In this document: positions 36,901 through 48,379 of the stretch, in pieces
How positions within the stretch are numbered: the first letter of the stretch is position 1
Layout: each line of letters begins with the position of its first letter
Assembly (NCBI RefSeq): GCF_027942865.1
Contig: NC_134528.1
Location: 11,312,086 to 11,376,085, forward strand
Direction of reading: 5' to 3'
Length of the DNA: 64,000 bases
Source of the DNA: Odontesthes bonariensis
Taxonomy: Eukaryota; Chordata; Actinopteri; Atheriniformes; Atherinopsidae
Position numbers and translations under genes: made by a program
The notes under the pieces: model-generated
What the model saw: only the letters and a program-made list of their open reading frames with translations
Told to the model about the DNA's origin: nothing
The model's database searches: none

Positions 36901-39900
36901 AACTTTATGACCAGCAGTTTGATATTAGGGTGTAATGTTTTATCTGTCTCCTCCCACCTTTGTTCTGCCACTTTAAGCTCCACTTCATTAAAGTGATAAA
37001 AAATAGCAAGATGTGTTTTTGCAGAGCCTGCATCAGCCTATAGCTATGTCAACAGCATTTTCATGTGAGGTGAGCCAAGATACTAAAAAGACTCAAATAG
37101 CCTTGGACTCAGCAGAGATACAGAGAGTGCTGGTGCACACACATAGTGGCGATTCCATCACATCAGAGGGCATTATATGGACTTGCATTTATTTTCTAGA
37201 GACTTAGTTAAAGGAGGTTTTTGATGCTTTTGCTTTGAAAAACGATCACCACAAGGGGGCAGAGTTTTGCCAGTCTCTGTTTCCTTTTGATTACTCCTGG
37301 TTCCTTTTTTATGGCTGCCTCGTGTATCCAGCATTTGTATGGAGCATTGTTTGTGCATGTTCTCAGAAATGAACGCTATGCGTTCACAAGCTTCAATATG
37401 TAGGTACAGGTAGGGGCAGTGTAGAGCTAAATTTGATCTAAATCCACAACACACTCTCCTGTCTGTCACCAATGCTCACTGAAGCACCTCACAGAGATAA
37501 TACTATACAAATTTGATACTAGACACAGTTGGTGAGAGTACTAACTGTAATGCTTCAGTTATTTGTCACTTAGTCCTTGTTTTGTATTAATCAGAACTCC
37601 CATCATCGTTTCTCTGTTGTGTTCCTGATAATTCAACACATTTATTTTGGTCTTCCTTTTTTTTGTCCTACCTTTCTTGCAGAGCTGCAGCGTGGAGAGA
37701 GTGTGGTGGAGAAACAGGTTAAGGAGGCTCGAACTAAATGCCGCTCTATTGCATCCTTGCTGACTGATGCTCCCAACCCCAACTCAAAAGGGGTTCTTAT
37801 GTTCAAGAAACGCCGGCAGAGAGCCAAGAAGTACACACTGACCTGCTTTGGCAAAGCTGAGGGTGACAGAGGAGGGGAAACAGAAGGAGAGACAGGAGGA
37901 GAGACTGAGGAGGAAGGAGGGAGTTCCATCCTAAGTGGCTCAGAAGTTGATGAAGAAGGATTCTCAACATCTTTTGACCCTACATGGGATTCTGGTTATC
38001 TTGACCTGCTGGACAAGAGAAGCTCTGCCTGCCCAACAGCCACACCAACTACTCCAACCACACCAACAGGTAATCACAGTACAGAGCTGGACGTCTCGGT
38101 TCTTCAAACTCCTCGACTTGTGACTTCTGACAATCAAAGCCCAGGGTTGGAGGTCTCAGGGTTTGAGAGCTTAGCCAATCACGGCTCAAGGCTGGAGAGC
38201 AGCATCACAAAGCAGCAATTCAATAACCACTCTGCACAGATGTCTCCTCCAGCTTTGGCTCTGACCAATGGCGGGTCTGTAGCTGTCAGTCGAGCCAATG
38301 TTGTTCTGAGCCCACCCTCTCAGACAACCCTTCAAAGTCAAAATGGGCACCATGGCAACCCGTATTCAACTCCTAACCCTGACTTTAGTTCAAGCCCAAA
38401 CACAGACTTGCACAGTAGCACCAGCTTCAATGCTAGTCCAAGTGTCCTAAACCGCACTGCACGTCCCTTCACCCCTGGCTCGACCCCTTCTCGTGCAACT
38501 GTAACCTCTGTGATGTTCCGCCCCCCCCAACCCAAACCCACAGCCATAACCATGGTGACCAAACCTGTGGCAGCAGTATCCATGGTGACTCTCTCGCCTA
38601 CTCAACACCAACCAGGGGCAGATGCAAGGAGAGCAGTGTCTAGCACCTCTCTGTATATCCCTCCAAGAAATAACAACAGCAACACTCCCCCATCAGTTCT
38701 TTCACCTCCCTCCTCCCTGTATTCTACACCTTTCTCTCAGCCTCCTTCTGCAAATCCACAAATGCATGCTTCGCCTTCAACCCTGCTCTCACCTTCTGCT
38801 GCTCAGGGTTCTCTGGTTTGTCCATCACCTTCCCAGCCATTCTCCCCTCCAGCTCCTCTGGCGTACCTCTCTCCCCCTGCTCCCAGTCATCCACCTCCCT
38901 ACACCTGCATCTCAGCTCCTCCTGTTTCCCCTCTCTATGACCCTCCTGATTTGAACCAGGTCCCTTTCCCTGCTCCTCCTCCTTTCCAACCCACTTCATC
39001 TCCATCCGTTCACCCTTACATCAACATGACAGGTGCAGTGACTCCTGCATCGCATCCTCAGGCTTCATCCATGGACTCACTTTCAACCCGTGAGCAGCGC
39101 ATCTCAGTCCCAGCTGCTCGCACCGGCATCCTGAACGATGCCCGCCGTCGCAGCAACAAAAAGCCAATGTTCAGTGCGCTGACAAGCAAAGATGTCTCTC
39201 CAAACCCTGACTTGCTGAACATGGTCCAGACTATGGATGATCGCTTTGGGAGAACCCCAGGTGAGTCTGGAGCTGCACCCAGTGGTGAGGCTGGGCATGA
39301 ATCAGGGCCTGAAGAGGACTGGCTGAGGCTAGGGGCAGAGGCCTGTAACTTTATGCAGGCTCAGCGGGGACCCAGGCCGCCTCCCATAGCTCCCAAACCT
39401 CAAGCCCCTCAGGTGCCGCAGCTCGGGGGGAAAGGAGGTCAACTGTTCGCCCGCAGACAAAGCAGGATGGATCGATATGTTGTTGAGCGATCTCCATCTG
39501 CTGTTCCAGCACCTTACTCTCCTGCACAGACACGGGAGCCCTCACCCACACCTTCACTTCCTTCTACCTGGAAGTACTCATCCAACATCCGTGCTCCACC
39601 CCCTATCAACTACAACCCCCTCCTCTCTCCCTCCTGCCCTCCAAAGGCCCAGAAGAAACCTGAGGTGACAAAGGCTGGGACGGCTGCATCTAAAGGGCAG
39701 AGGTCAGGTATAAAACCTGTGGACATTATGAGCCACCAGCCATACCACCTCAACTCCTCCCTATTCAGCTATGGAGGCGGGGTTCCTCAGGACACTTTCA
39801 ACCATCAGCAGCAGAGTGGAGTGACAGGTGGTCCTCAGAAGACAGCACGAATCTATGAGGTAAAACGGTTCTCCACACCCCCACCGATGGCCACAGAGCC

Positions 39901-40369
39901 CACCCTCAAAGTTATTGTTCCCCGATCAGCTACAACCCTTGGAGAACCACTGAGGCGCTCTGATGTCATGTCTCCTCAGCCAACTGCTGGTTACATCCCC
40001 TACCAACACCATCAGTCTCCACCCCAGCCTTACCAGCCCCAGTGGGCCACTTCTCCTCTGTCTGCCCCGATGCCTCCTGCTCCTTCTGCCCCACTCCCTC
40101 AGCTCCCCACCTTCTCCTCTGCTTCTGCTCCTGCTCCTGCTCCAAACCCAGTTCAGCTTCCCACCTTTTCTCATCTGCAGCCTACAGTTGCTCCGCAGGC
40201 CAACAGGCAGTTTAAAAGTGCCCCAGATCTTAGTTCCCTGGGCCCTGCTGGTGCCTCTCAGCCAGGGTCCAGCAGCTCTCAACCCTCCAGGGTCCCCAGG
40301 CCAAGGTTCAGCACTTCCAACCTGGGTCTGCAGCCTTGTGTGTGGCGTCCTGGATCCACTACGCACTGA
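27964..40369 (+). CDS. SYNPO2L: SYNPO2L (CHAP), PDZ-containing Z-disc protein, 5 exons
   Basis: SYNPO2L is a striated-muscle cytoskeletal adaptor of the synaptopodin family that binds alpha-actinin at the Z-disc. Exons: 27964-28065, 32269-32420, 32525-32827, 32972-33360, 37683-40369. Phases agree (0, 2, 2, 1) and give 1210 residues against about 977 in human. Exons 1-2 (residues 1-85) form the PDZ domain with the carboxylate loop SGGAPWGF. Exon 3 has the family block PPDSEAYYGETDSDAD. Exon 5 opens with a basic helix and a KKRRQRAKKYTL stretch (putative nuclear signal). It contains EQRISVPAARTGIL, GPEEDWLRLGAEACNFMQ and IRAPPPINYNPLLSPS, separated by Pro/Ser-rich linkers, and ends CVWRPGSTTH. 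All are typical of SYNPO2L. The extra length lies in the Pro/Ser-rich parts. It is head-to-head with SEC24C and in tandem with MYOZ1. Confidence 0.95.
28081..28104. repeat. (TA)n(TG)n microsatellite near SYNPO2L exon 1
   Basis: TA repeats pass into TG repeats about 15 bases after the exon 1 donor. The rest of this 4.2-kb intron holds the repeats listed separately and no further exon that I can support. Confidence 0.85.
29490..29530. repeat. (CA)n with interrupting CGCGCAGA units
   Basis: A CA tract is followed by two ACACACGCGCAG-type units, within SYNPO2L intron 1. Open frames across it are artefacts of the repeat. Confidence 0.8.
30857..31422 (-). mobile_element. Tc1-like non-autonomous element
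   Basis: The left end, TACTGTGCAAAAGTC, has an inverted counterpart (TACTGTGCAAATGAC on the minus strand) ending at 31422, with TA at the edges. The minus-strand 5' part (GTCAGTTCAGTCCTTGTACC) resembles the 5' part of the degenerate Tc1-like copy at 59825-60795, so the two belong to one family. No transposase remains here. It lies in SYNPO2L intron 1. Confidence 0.6.
31877..31998 (+). mobile_element. 3' part of a tRNA-SINE with GGAT tail
   Basis: The blocks GACTGGCGACCTGTCCA, CAGCTGGGATAGGCTCCAGC and AATGGATGGATGG are the tail of a common teleost SINE. The same tail is present at about 44990-45155 and, diverged, at 55880-56010. The 5' tRNA-like half is absent. Confidence 0.75.
33361..35965 (+). 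other. SYNPO2L intron 4, proximal part
   Basis: No exon with support and no clear mobile element is visible. The end (about 35640-35965) contains short CA tracts and GC-richer DNA leading into the candidate alternative first exon. The distal part (36036-37682) is likewise empty, ending in a strong pyrimidine tract before exon 5. Confidence 0.4.
35966..36035 (+). CDS. SYNPO2L: Candidate alternative first exon of SYNPO2L (PDZ-less isoform)
   Basis: An ATG at 35966 opens 23 codons (beginning MRDLKSPSGSDIGG) plus one base and then a consensus donor GTAAGA. Exon 5 starts in the same phase, so direct splicing gives a 918-residue protein without the PDZ domain. Mammalian SYNPO2L is known to make a long PDZ form (CHAPa) and a shorter PDZ-less form (CHAPb), which makes an internal promoter here plausible. 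The 5' UTR would lie in the GC-richer stretch just upstream; no TATA box is evident. Confidence 0.55.
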
Positions 40370-40690
40370 AAAGGTCCTTGTCCGGACATGATAAACCAAA
40401 GCTCTGTGGGATCTTTAAACATATCCATGTGTTCTTAGTTTTTTTAATATCATTATTCCAGGCTGCAGCAAGGGTTTTATCAGTCACGTTTTATCACAAA
40501 ATCTGTTGGATTGGCCGCACATGTAGCAGATTTTAATATTTAATCTTGTTTGCTCTTTTATCCGAAACATTTGGTTTAATAGTTATGAAAGGGAACACAG
40601 TGTTTGAAGATGGAAAATTCAGTGTGGAAACCTGAGTAATATTGGTGAAACGGAAATAAACCACACACTAACAGAGCAGAAAGAGTTGGC
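40370..40690 (+). other. SYNPO2L: SYNPO2L 3' UTR, minimal
   Basis: The first clear AATAAA after the stop is at 40655-40660, which would end the transcript near 40680. A later site near 41186 is possible. Confidence 0.5.
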
Positions 40691-43600
40691 AGGGAAAACT
40701 GATATAAAATTCTGTAAATATTGTCCAGAATGATGAAGTTTAAACACAGAAAAAGAGGAACAGAGAATGTGTAATGATACGACTGCTATGAAAGAGATGT
40801 AGCTGAGGATGGGAAAAAGATAAACAAGAATGAAAGATAAGTAACAGTAGAAAAATGATGAGTAGAAGGTGCAGATTTGACTTATAACTCCACAATCTGT
40901 AACATCCTACCGGTTGCTGTCTGACAACATCATATTTCAATAGTTGTTTTACTATCAGCATTTAGCTGTTAGTAAAACAACATATATCACATTCTATAAT
41001 ATATTAAAATATTCTAAGGATTTGTGTTTGATGATTAATCTTTAAGCGTGTGCTTTATTATCTGCAGTTTTTCATAGGGGAAAAGCCTTTTACAGTAGAC
41101 TTGATTTCTCATCTGTTGATATGAAACAAGAGAAGTATAAACAAGTCTGTTTAGCTGTGATTCTTTTCCACAGAGACATGCGGATGAATAAAAATAGACA
41201 TGACTCACCTCAGCTGTCATTATGTTTCTCCCTGTGTCACCCACGTCACCACCCGCTTCCACACCGAGCTACAGTATCTCCTCGCCCTACCAAAGTTTTT
41301 TCTTTTTTCTCTCTTTAAAGTATTTACACTCTTCCAGCAGCTCTCTCCACATTCAGAGAGTTTTCAGATCAGATTCAAAGTAATTCATTTTTCAGAAATT
41401 GGTTTTAAATGGTAGTTTAAACTTTTACCACATGGAGGCACTGTTGGATTTGTCATTCAGACTTGTCACAACACTACACTTTACAGCTTCCTCCCCATTT
41501 GTGTCTCTCATTAACACTTTACAGTTATGTCCACGTGGCACTTTTATTATATTATTTTACATCTTAGCTGTGAATGTAGAGAACACATCCAAAGTATAGC
41601 GAAGAAGTGGAAAAAATTATTCAAACTGATGCCTCTCTTTTTTAAATTTTGCTGTTTCTGTTAGAGCGTTTGATTGCCGTACTTGACATTGTCCTTGTAG
41701 GACTATTGGCCCACATTTCAAAGCAGCTTAATGACATCCAGCTAATGGCCTTGGTGCAGTGAAACTCAACCATAGCCACTGAGAAGGATCTAACCTCTGA
41801 CCCCTGACTGGGATCAGTTGACAGACAGGGCTAACTTTAGTCAGGTCTAAGGTAAGTTTAGCTGATATGCCACTGGAACGGAAAACACACAAGCAAAATG
41901 TGCAGCATATTATTATTGAGCAACTTATTGAACCTTTTAGTAAATGTCATAAACACTTTCCTCTATGACCGCCCCTCTCCTCTTTGTTCATATACCTCTT
42001 GCACATACCTTTGGTCTTCTAAAGCACCTATGACATATGGCACTCCCTAGCGTTTTACCCTAACCTTTATAACAAACTGTGTAATGCTAACCGCAATCTA
42101 ATTCTAGCCCTATCCCCAAAACCAAGCATTGCCCCTAAAGTAGCTTTATAAACTTGTGGGCTCTAACATTTTGGTCCTTATATACAGTCAACAGCCTCCA
42201 AAAAGCAGTGGGACCCAAAAAATGTGGACAGCTTGAAGCTTTTGGATCATATAAATGTTGTAAAGCAACTACACATGCACATGCAACCCATTTCACCTAT
42301 TTTTGGAACTGTTAATCTCCAGCGATTTGGCACGGTTGCTAAACTCTTAAATCTGATTGTTTTTTTTTACGATGTGATGAAGAGCAAAGAGGAAGTGCTA
42401 CCTCATATTGCCTCGGACATCCTGTTACCACGTTTCTATCAAAAGGGTTGGATGTTTGGAGTCAAAGGTCATTGTGGGGAGGTCAGGGGCAAGTTAAAAG
42501 GTCATTCCCAGTCTCATGTGGATCATGTGGTCATTCTAGGGTTGTTATTTTGTTAAATGTTACTTCCTTAGCAGTTTTCTAAATACATGTTGATTTATTT
42601 GTTTGGCTGAAGTATTTTTACTTGGGATACGGTGAATTAACCATCAGGGAATCTACTACAGCAGCATTAAAGTTTGAATTGCAATGTTGGCTGGTTGACC
42701 AACATCAGCAGTCAAGATTGAGATGATTAAAAACTATTGCATGAAATTTGGGGCATCAGCACATTCATAGTTCATAGATTTGTAATAACTGTCATTTCCT
42801 TATTTCCCCCTTGTAATAGTGGACACATTTATATGCACAGCAGTATTCTGACTATTGAATTTATTCTAAATGTGACAATATTCCGACTATTGTGCTCACA
42901 TAAGTTGCATATGAGGTATTGCTTTCATATTTCCTTTTACTTGGTACATAAGTTAGTCCAAAGGCACGTTTGCGCCTACCCAAAGCGTTGATTTGATCAA
43001 TTTCTCTCAAAACATGAAGCATAACTCTGGATTCTCCTTTACCCCAAAAAATGTGTCTTCTTTCCCTGCAGCCTCTTTGTTTTGCACTGACTGTGTTAGC
43101 TAGATCATTCGTCATAAAGCACCGGTCTGTGTCACAAATGATAATGATAAACTGTGTGAATGTCTGCATAAAGCACCTAATATCAACATACTCTGTATAG
43201 CTTGATTCTGCTGTTGCTCACTCTGAATATGGCCTTTCCCGAGTCAAGGGGACCAACTGTTTACATGGCAGTGTCTTATTCCGAGTAAGGTTGATATCTG
43301 AACTGGGTTGATATCTGAAAATTAAAGTGCATGTAAACATACTTTACGAACTGAGGTTGTTTTGTTTGTGTGCAGTGTTTTATCAGCTGTTGAATAGATA
43401 GTCAAGTCACTCATAGTACAAATATCACATCCTTTTTCATCCAGTTTTCTGAATTTGTTTGCTAAATAGCAAATGCTACAATATGTTAACATGCCAAACT
43501 AAGAGGGTGGACGCCATAATTTTAGCTTTGACATTATGAGCAGTGTTAGCATACCATCCATGTACACAGGGCTGCTAGCTAATTATGACTTCAGACTAAA

Positions 43601-44829
43601 GTTGAATTTAGAGGTTGACATGATGAGTTTATTTACATGGCAAGCGATTAAGTGGCAATGTTGTCTTTAATTATGCATATTATTTTCACTAAATCAATGA
43701 ACATTTAGTATTATTGCTGTGTTTGATGGGGCTGGAAATAGATTTTCTGCTATTTGTATATTATTTGATTATTCATCCTATTAAATACTTGATCGTTTAT
43801 CATCTCAGCTTGCAGACCTGATATCCCTGTGGCTGGCTGGCATTGAGCATCACACTTCAGCTTCAGTTCACCTTTACAAGAGACTTAATTTATAGATCTA
43901 GATACTTTTTAAACCTCTTTAGTGGGCTTTCCCCTCTTTTATAACCACCTAGTGACAAATATAACAAGTTTTTGGGACAAAAATGTCATAGTACTGCACT
44001 ACGACAGCAGCATATTTCTCCAGCACATTGGGCAAACTTCTTTTTTTCTCTACAGAGAGCCACAGCACATGCACAATGTTGTGCTTGTAGTTACTCAGAG
44101 AGAGGCCAATGGGAAGTTTCATACATACAAAAACATACAATAGCTGCCCATTTAGGCTGAAAATGACACTATAGCATGAAAGTGGTGACAGAACCAAAAC
44201 AATAACACTACTATGTTTACGGACCATAGATGTAAAAGTTTTATACCAGATGTTAAACATCTTTTGAGGAGGAATTAGTGTTTACTAGTCATGACTAGGA
44301 GAACAAATAGTAAAACAGGACCTAAAAATATGAAAGAGAGCAGACAACTGATGATGCTTCACACCCTGCTTGCACACAATATCATCATTTGTGTTGTCTT
44401 TGTAAGTAATGTTGTGAGGATTTGTTGCTGACTTCACGTGACAAATTGTTACATTCATCAAATGAAGAATGAAAAAATAAAAAAGTCCTTTGAAAATATT
44501 TGCTTGGATGGGACTTAATTTGGGTTCTCTGTTGTGACAGTCTGACACCACCTTTCACCCCCCTCCTACTTCATTTAAACATTTTCAAACATGTTGTAGT
44601 GTGCGATGACACTTTTCTGACAGTTTTACACAATGGAAAGTGTAGGAATGTGAACCATTTGCAAAGCAAAATGTTGGCATGCAACCATTTTGGAGCCTAG
44701 AAAGTGTACTAACTTTATTATTTTTGAGACTTCACATTCTGGTGTTAGATTGTGTTGTTACATGAGAAGAGACTCAGACACAGGATCTTTAATCTGATAT
44801 GATGAAATTAGATTGTCTAGGCTCGCTAC
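40691..44829. other. Intergenic, SYNPO2L to MYOZ1, no gene seen
   Basis: AT-rich DNA. The longest frames (for example 42224-42556, 110 codons) have no recognisable motifs. A weak inverted similarity between TATATGCAC at about 42832 and GTGCATGTAAACAT at about 43329 may mark an old element. Confidence 0.45.
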
Positions 44830-45155
44830 GAACAGGGCTGCTCGGGGTTTGGTTTTAGGACTGTCGCCTCAAAGAAAGAGGGTTTCAGGTTCAAATCCCA
44901 GTTGAGGCCTTTCTGTGTAGAGTTTGCTCTGGCTTCCTCCCACAGTCCAAAAACATGCATGTTAGGTTATTTGGTTATTCTAATTTGACCCTAGGAGTGA
45001 CTGTACATGGTTGTTTGTCTCATCTCCCTGTGATGGACTGGCAACCTGTCCAGGTTGTAGCCTGCCTCTCGCCCAATGAGAGCTGGGATAGACTCCAGCC
45101 CCCCCTGCAACCCTGAATTGGATTAAGTGGGTTTAGATAATGGATAGAGGGATAG
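44830..45155 (+). mobile_element. tRNA-derived SINE with GATAATGGAT tail
   Basis: A B-box-like GGTTCAAATCCC at 44888-44899 follows a decayed A-box region. The body has GGCTTCCTCCCACAGTCCAA, GACTGGCAACCTGTCCAGG and GCTGGGATAGACTCCAGC, and ends AGATAATGGATAGAGGGAT. The tail resembles the 3' end of the Rex3-like LINE at 51017, a likely partner for mobilisation. Confidence 0.8.
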
Positions 45156-45463
45156 TAACCACAAAAAACATTAGCTACTGCAAATCAGGAAATGCTGGCT
45201 GAGAATCCAATAAAGCGGAGGGGATTTAAACATTTTTTTTAGGCAATTTATATTTAACGTTAAGAGTTCATCCCAGTTGGCTGAACCATCTTAAATTATT
45301 ACCTGACTGAAACTGAGCGCCACAAGACTGAAATGTGGAGTATCTATACCTTTGTCCCATAGAAGCATCTGTGCAAAACATTAATAACACAAACACTGGT
45401 TAAATAAAAAAACCTGTGGACCGATGCTGAGCTGACTGACATGGAGATTCAGGTGTAACTGTG

Positions 45464-46068
45464 TAGCTCATCCAGAACGCTGCTGCTAGAGTTTTAACCA
45501 GGACTAAGAGATCTGAACACATCACAGCAGCTTTAACATCTTTACACTGGCTTCCAGTCAGTCACAGAATAGATTTTAAAAGCCTGCTGATGGTTTACAA
45601 ATACCAGAACGGTTTAGGCCCAAAATACATCTGTGATATGTTCAGAGAATATTAACCCAGCAGAGCTCTTAGATCCAAGGACTCAGGTCAGCTGGTCCAG
45701 TCCAGAGTCCAGACTAAACACGGAGAAGCAGCATTTAGCTGTTATGCTGCAAACAAGTGGAACAAACTGCCAGTGGAGATTAAACTCTCACCAAATGTAG
45801 ACATTTTTAAATCCAGGTTAAAAACATTTCTCTTCTCATGTGTCTTTGCATGAAATCTGCGCAGTATCTTTTAACTTATCTGGACTGTTGCTTGTTTTTA
45901 AATTAATTTGAAGTATTTTATTTGTTTCTTTTTATATTCGTTTATGTATTTTTTATGCTTCTTACACTCCCTGCTGCAATGCTTTTATTGTATTAAAGCA
46001 CTTTGAATTGTTTTGTACATGAAATGTGCTATATAAATAAATTTAACTTTGACTTTGACTGTGACTTT
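45464..46068 (+). mobile_element. L2/CR1-like LINE, 3' fragment (second copy)
   Basis: From CTCATCCAGAACGCTGCTGC onward this closely follows the 3' end of the copy at 26075-27150, with scattered substitutions including an in-frame stop where the other copy is open. It ends in ATGTGCTATATAAATAAATT and TTTGACT-type repeats. It is 5'-truncated at about 45464. Confidence 0.85.
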
Positions 46069-46461
46069 GCTTTAACTCCTCCCAGGCTCAAAACAGGCTG
46101 AGAGTTGCTAATCATACCCAAAGGTGGACGAAGATGTACCAAGAGACAATCAGAGGGGAGAGGGAAACACAACAACAAGAGCCCTGAGGCTAATAAAACT
46201 CTTATTCGTTCTCTTTTGAGTTGCTTTCATGTTAACAAGAGCCCATGCTCACTTTCAGAAGAGATGCAGTGGGACCAATAAATCTGGAGCTTGTGGAATC
46301 CACTAAAACTCATCGTGCCCAGTTTCATTTAACTGGTAATCAGTGAATTCAGGACAGAGTTTAAAGTTTTGGTGCACTCCCTGTGACACATACACATATC
46401 CTCTGGTTGTTCCAAAGTATAGACATAAGATCAAAGGTGATCTTTGCATGCGGCTGGCCAG

Positions 46462-46700
46462 AGCGGCTGTTGCTCAGGAGGATGAGCAGTTGTCTGCCAA
46501 TCGGAAGGTCTGCGGTCCGATTCCCGGCTTCCCCAGAGGGCAGCCCTGATCACATGTTGAAGTGTCCCTGGGCAAGACACTGAACCCCACGTTACCTCCG
46601 ATGTGTCCATCAGTGTGAAACACACACAATTTTTCTCAATGTGCGTGACTGAGATATAAAAATCCCTGTGAGCCTCTAACACTGTATAAAGTAAAACGTC
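46462..46700 (+). mobile_element. tRNA-derived SINE (second family)
   Basis: An A-box-like stretch (CTGTTGCTCAGGAGGATGAG) and a B box GGTCCGATTCCC at 46514-46525 are followed by TGGGCAAGACACTGAACCCC, a block typical of a widespread fish SINE. The 3' end is decayed and its limit is approximate. Confidence 0.75.
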
Positions 46701-48303
46701 TTGTATGAGAGTGTGTGATTGGAACAATTGTCGAGAGATGATTAACCCTCTGAACACAAGACAGCACTCATATAGCTTTGTGTTAACCTATCAGTAAATC
46801 ACGTTTGGTTGAGTCTCCTCCTTGTGGGTTGTTATGGTTCATCCAAGCAATCTTTGATGAACAGTTGGAGGATGAGACTGCAAAGAGTTCCCTTCATCTA
46901 AACTTGTTTGTATGCTGTGTAAGATGCAAATAAGAATATATGGCAATGGTTGGCAAATAATGCAAATCCTATATTTAATTAAAATGTGATAGAATGACAT
47001 CATTAGAATAACAAGTGTTTTTCTATTCTTCTTTAAAAAATCATTCAGAAATTGATAACAGGATCTTGGACTTGGTAAATTTAACAGTGTGTGGCATCAT
47101 CTCTTCCTGCACTCTGGGAGTTGAGGAGGCCAACTGCTGTTCATTAGAAAATAAAATGTTTTTTCATTCTTGTTTGAGATTGGACCTCTACAGTTTGGAG
47201 GCTCTGTTTTTGTTTTTTAATACATTAAGTGTCAGGTCTGAAACTCAGGCAGGCCAGTTTTACATCCAGATGTTTTTACCACGGAGCAATGCCGCTGCAA
47301 TGCGTGCAATACAACGCTGTCATGCTGAAATAAGCAAGGTAAATAAGCCCTTACCTGAAAAAGATGTATCGATGGCAGCACATGTATACTGCACATAATT
47401 CAGCAAACACTACACAAATGTTTGTTACTTTTCATTGGGCACAAGTTGCATTTGTGAATGGGAAAATGAATTGTTTTCACTAATGTGTTTCAGAGGAGTT
47501 TCTGGGGTCATGAAACGATTCCTCAACTGAATCATGTCTGTTTTCAATGGATGGTGGCCTAGGGGAGATTTCTTTGCATTCTTATATGACAATATTTACA
47601 GAAGATGATGAAATCCCCCAATTCCTTGCAGCTTTGTGGTGAAAGATATTACTTTTGGTCCTGTAGTCTCTTTCCTCTACATCTTTCTTTCAGCCTCTTA
47701 GGGTGCTCTTTTTACACTGATCCATGTTAGTTTCTGACCTTCAGGCAGTTAACCCTAGGTGCTGTATATTTATATTTATATTTATTTGATTTTAATTTTC
47801 TTTTCTCCTGTTTTAAGTTTTGTTAGGTTGTAAACCATTCTTACTGAAACCTTGGAAACCCGAAGGAACGGTTTGACAAATGACCTCATTTTTTAAAAGG
47901 CTATTGAGTGTTTAAGTGTTTTAAATTGTTAGATTCAGTGAGTTCTGCCAAAACAACAGAAACACTAATTTTACTATTTCTTGATTACTTTCCTTGAAAG
48001 ACCATGTCCGAGAGAAAATACATTGATATAAAGCATCAGAAGTTTTGAATGCAACCAATCTCTCTAAATGTTTATCTTGGCATGTTTCTTTTTTTGATTG
48101 ACCAGTAGATCAAATTGTTATTATTATTTTTTGTCCTCTCTCTTGCCAATAATGTTGACAATTTCTGAAGTCTACACACCACACCCACCTCTCTCTATGC
48201 CCCCTACTCAGTTTACCCCACCCCCCAGGTCTGGTCTATAGCACTGGAACAGCCCTTCTTATAGGGTTTCACTCTCTGCAGGGCAAAGAAGAGGGCAGGC
48301 AGT
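46701..48303. other. Intergenic, nothing recognised
   Basis: AT-rich, without a supported gene or clear repeat. The last 150 bases are C-rich and lead into the candidate MYOZ1 promoter. Confidence 0.4.
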
Positions 48304-48379
48304 ACAATAAAAGCTCTGGGAATCTAAATTCCTGTTCCTCTGGGACCTGCGTCTTCCTGTGGATACCTGGGTCTTACAG
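48304..48379 (+). promoter_or_regulatory. MYOZ1: Candidate MYOZ1 promoter and noncoding exon 1
   Basis: A TATA-like AATAAAAG at 48306-48313 is followed about 65 bases later by a strong donor ACAG|GTAAGA ending at 48379. The MYOZ1 start exon at 54791 begins with only two untranslated bases, so an upstream noncoding exon is required. This is the best candidate I see, but RNA evidence is needed. Confidence 0.35.

Noticed and set aside
39926..40399. Long minus-strand frame under SYNPO2L exon 5
   Set aside because: It is an antisense shadow of a GC-richer Pro/Ser-coding exon, without start context, splice support or a known domain.
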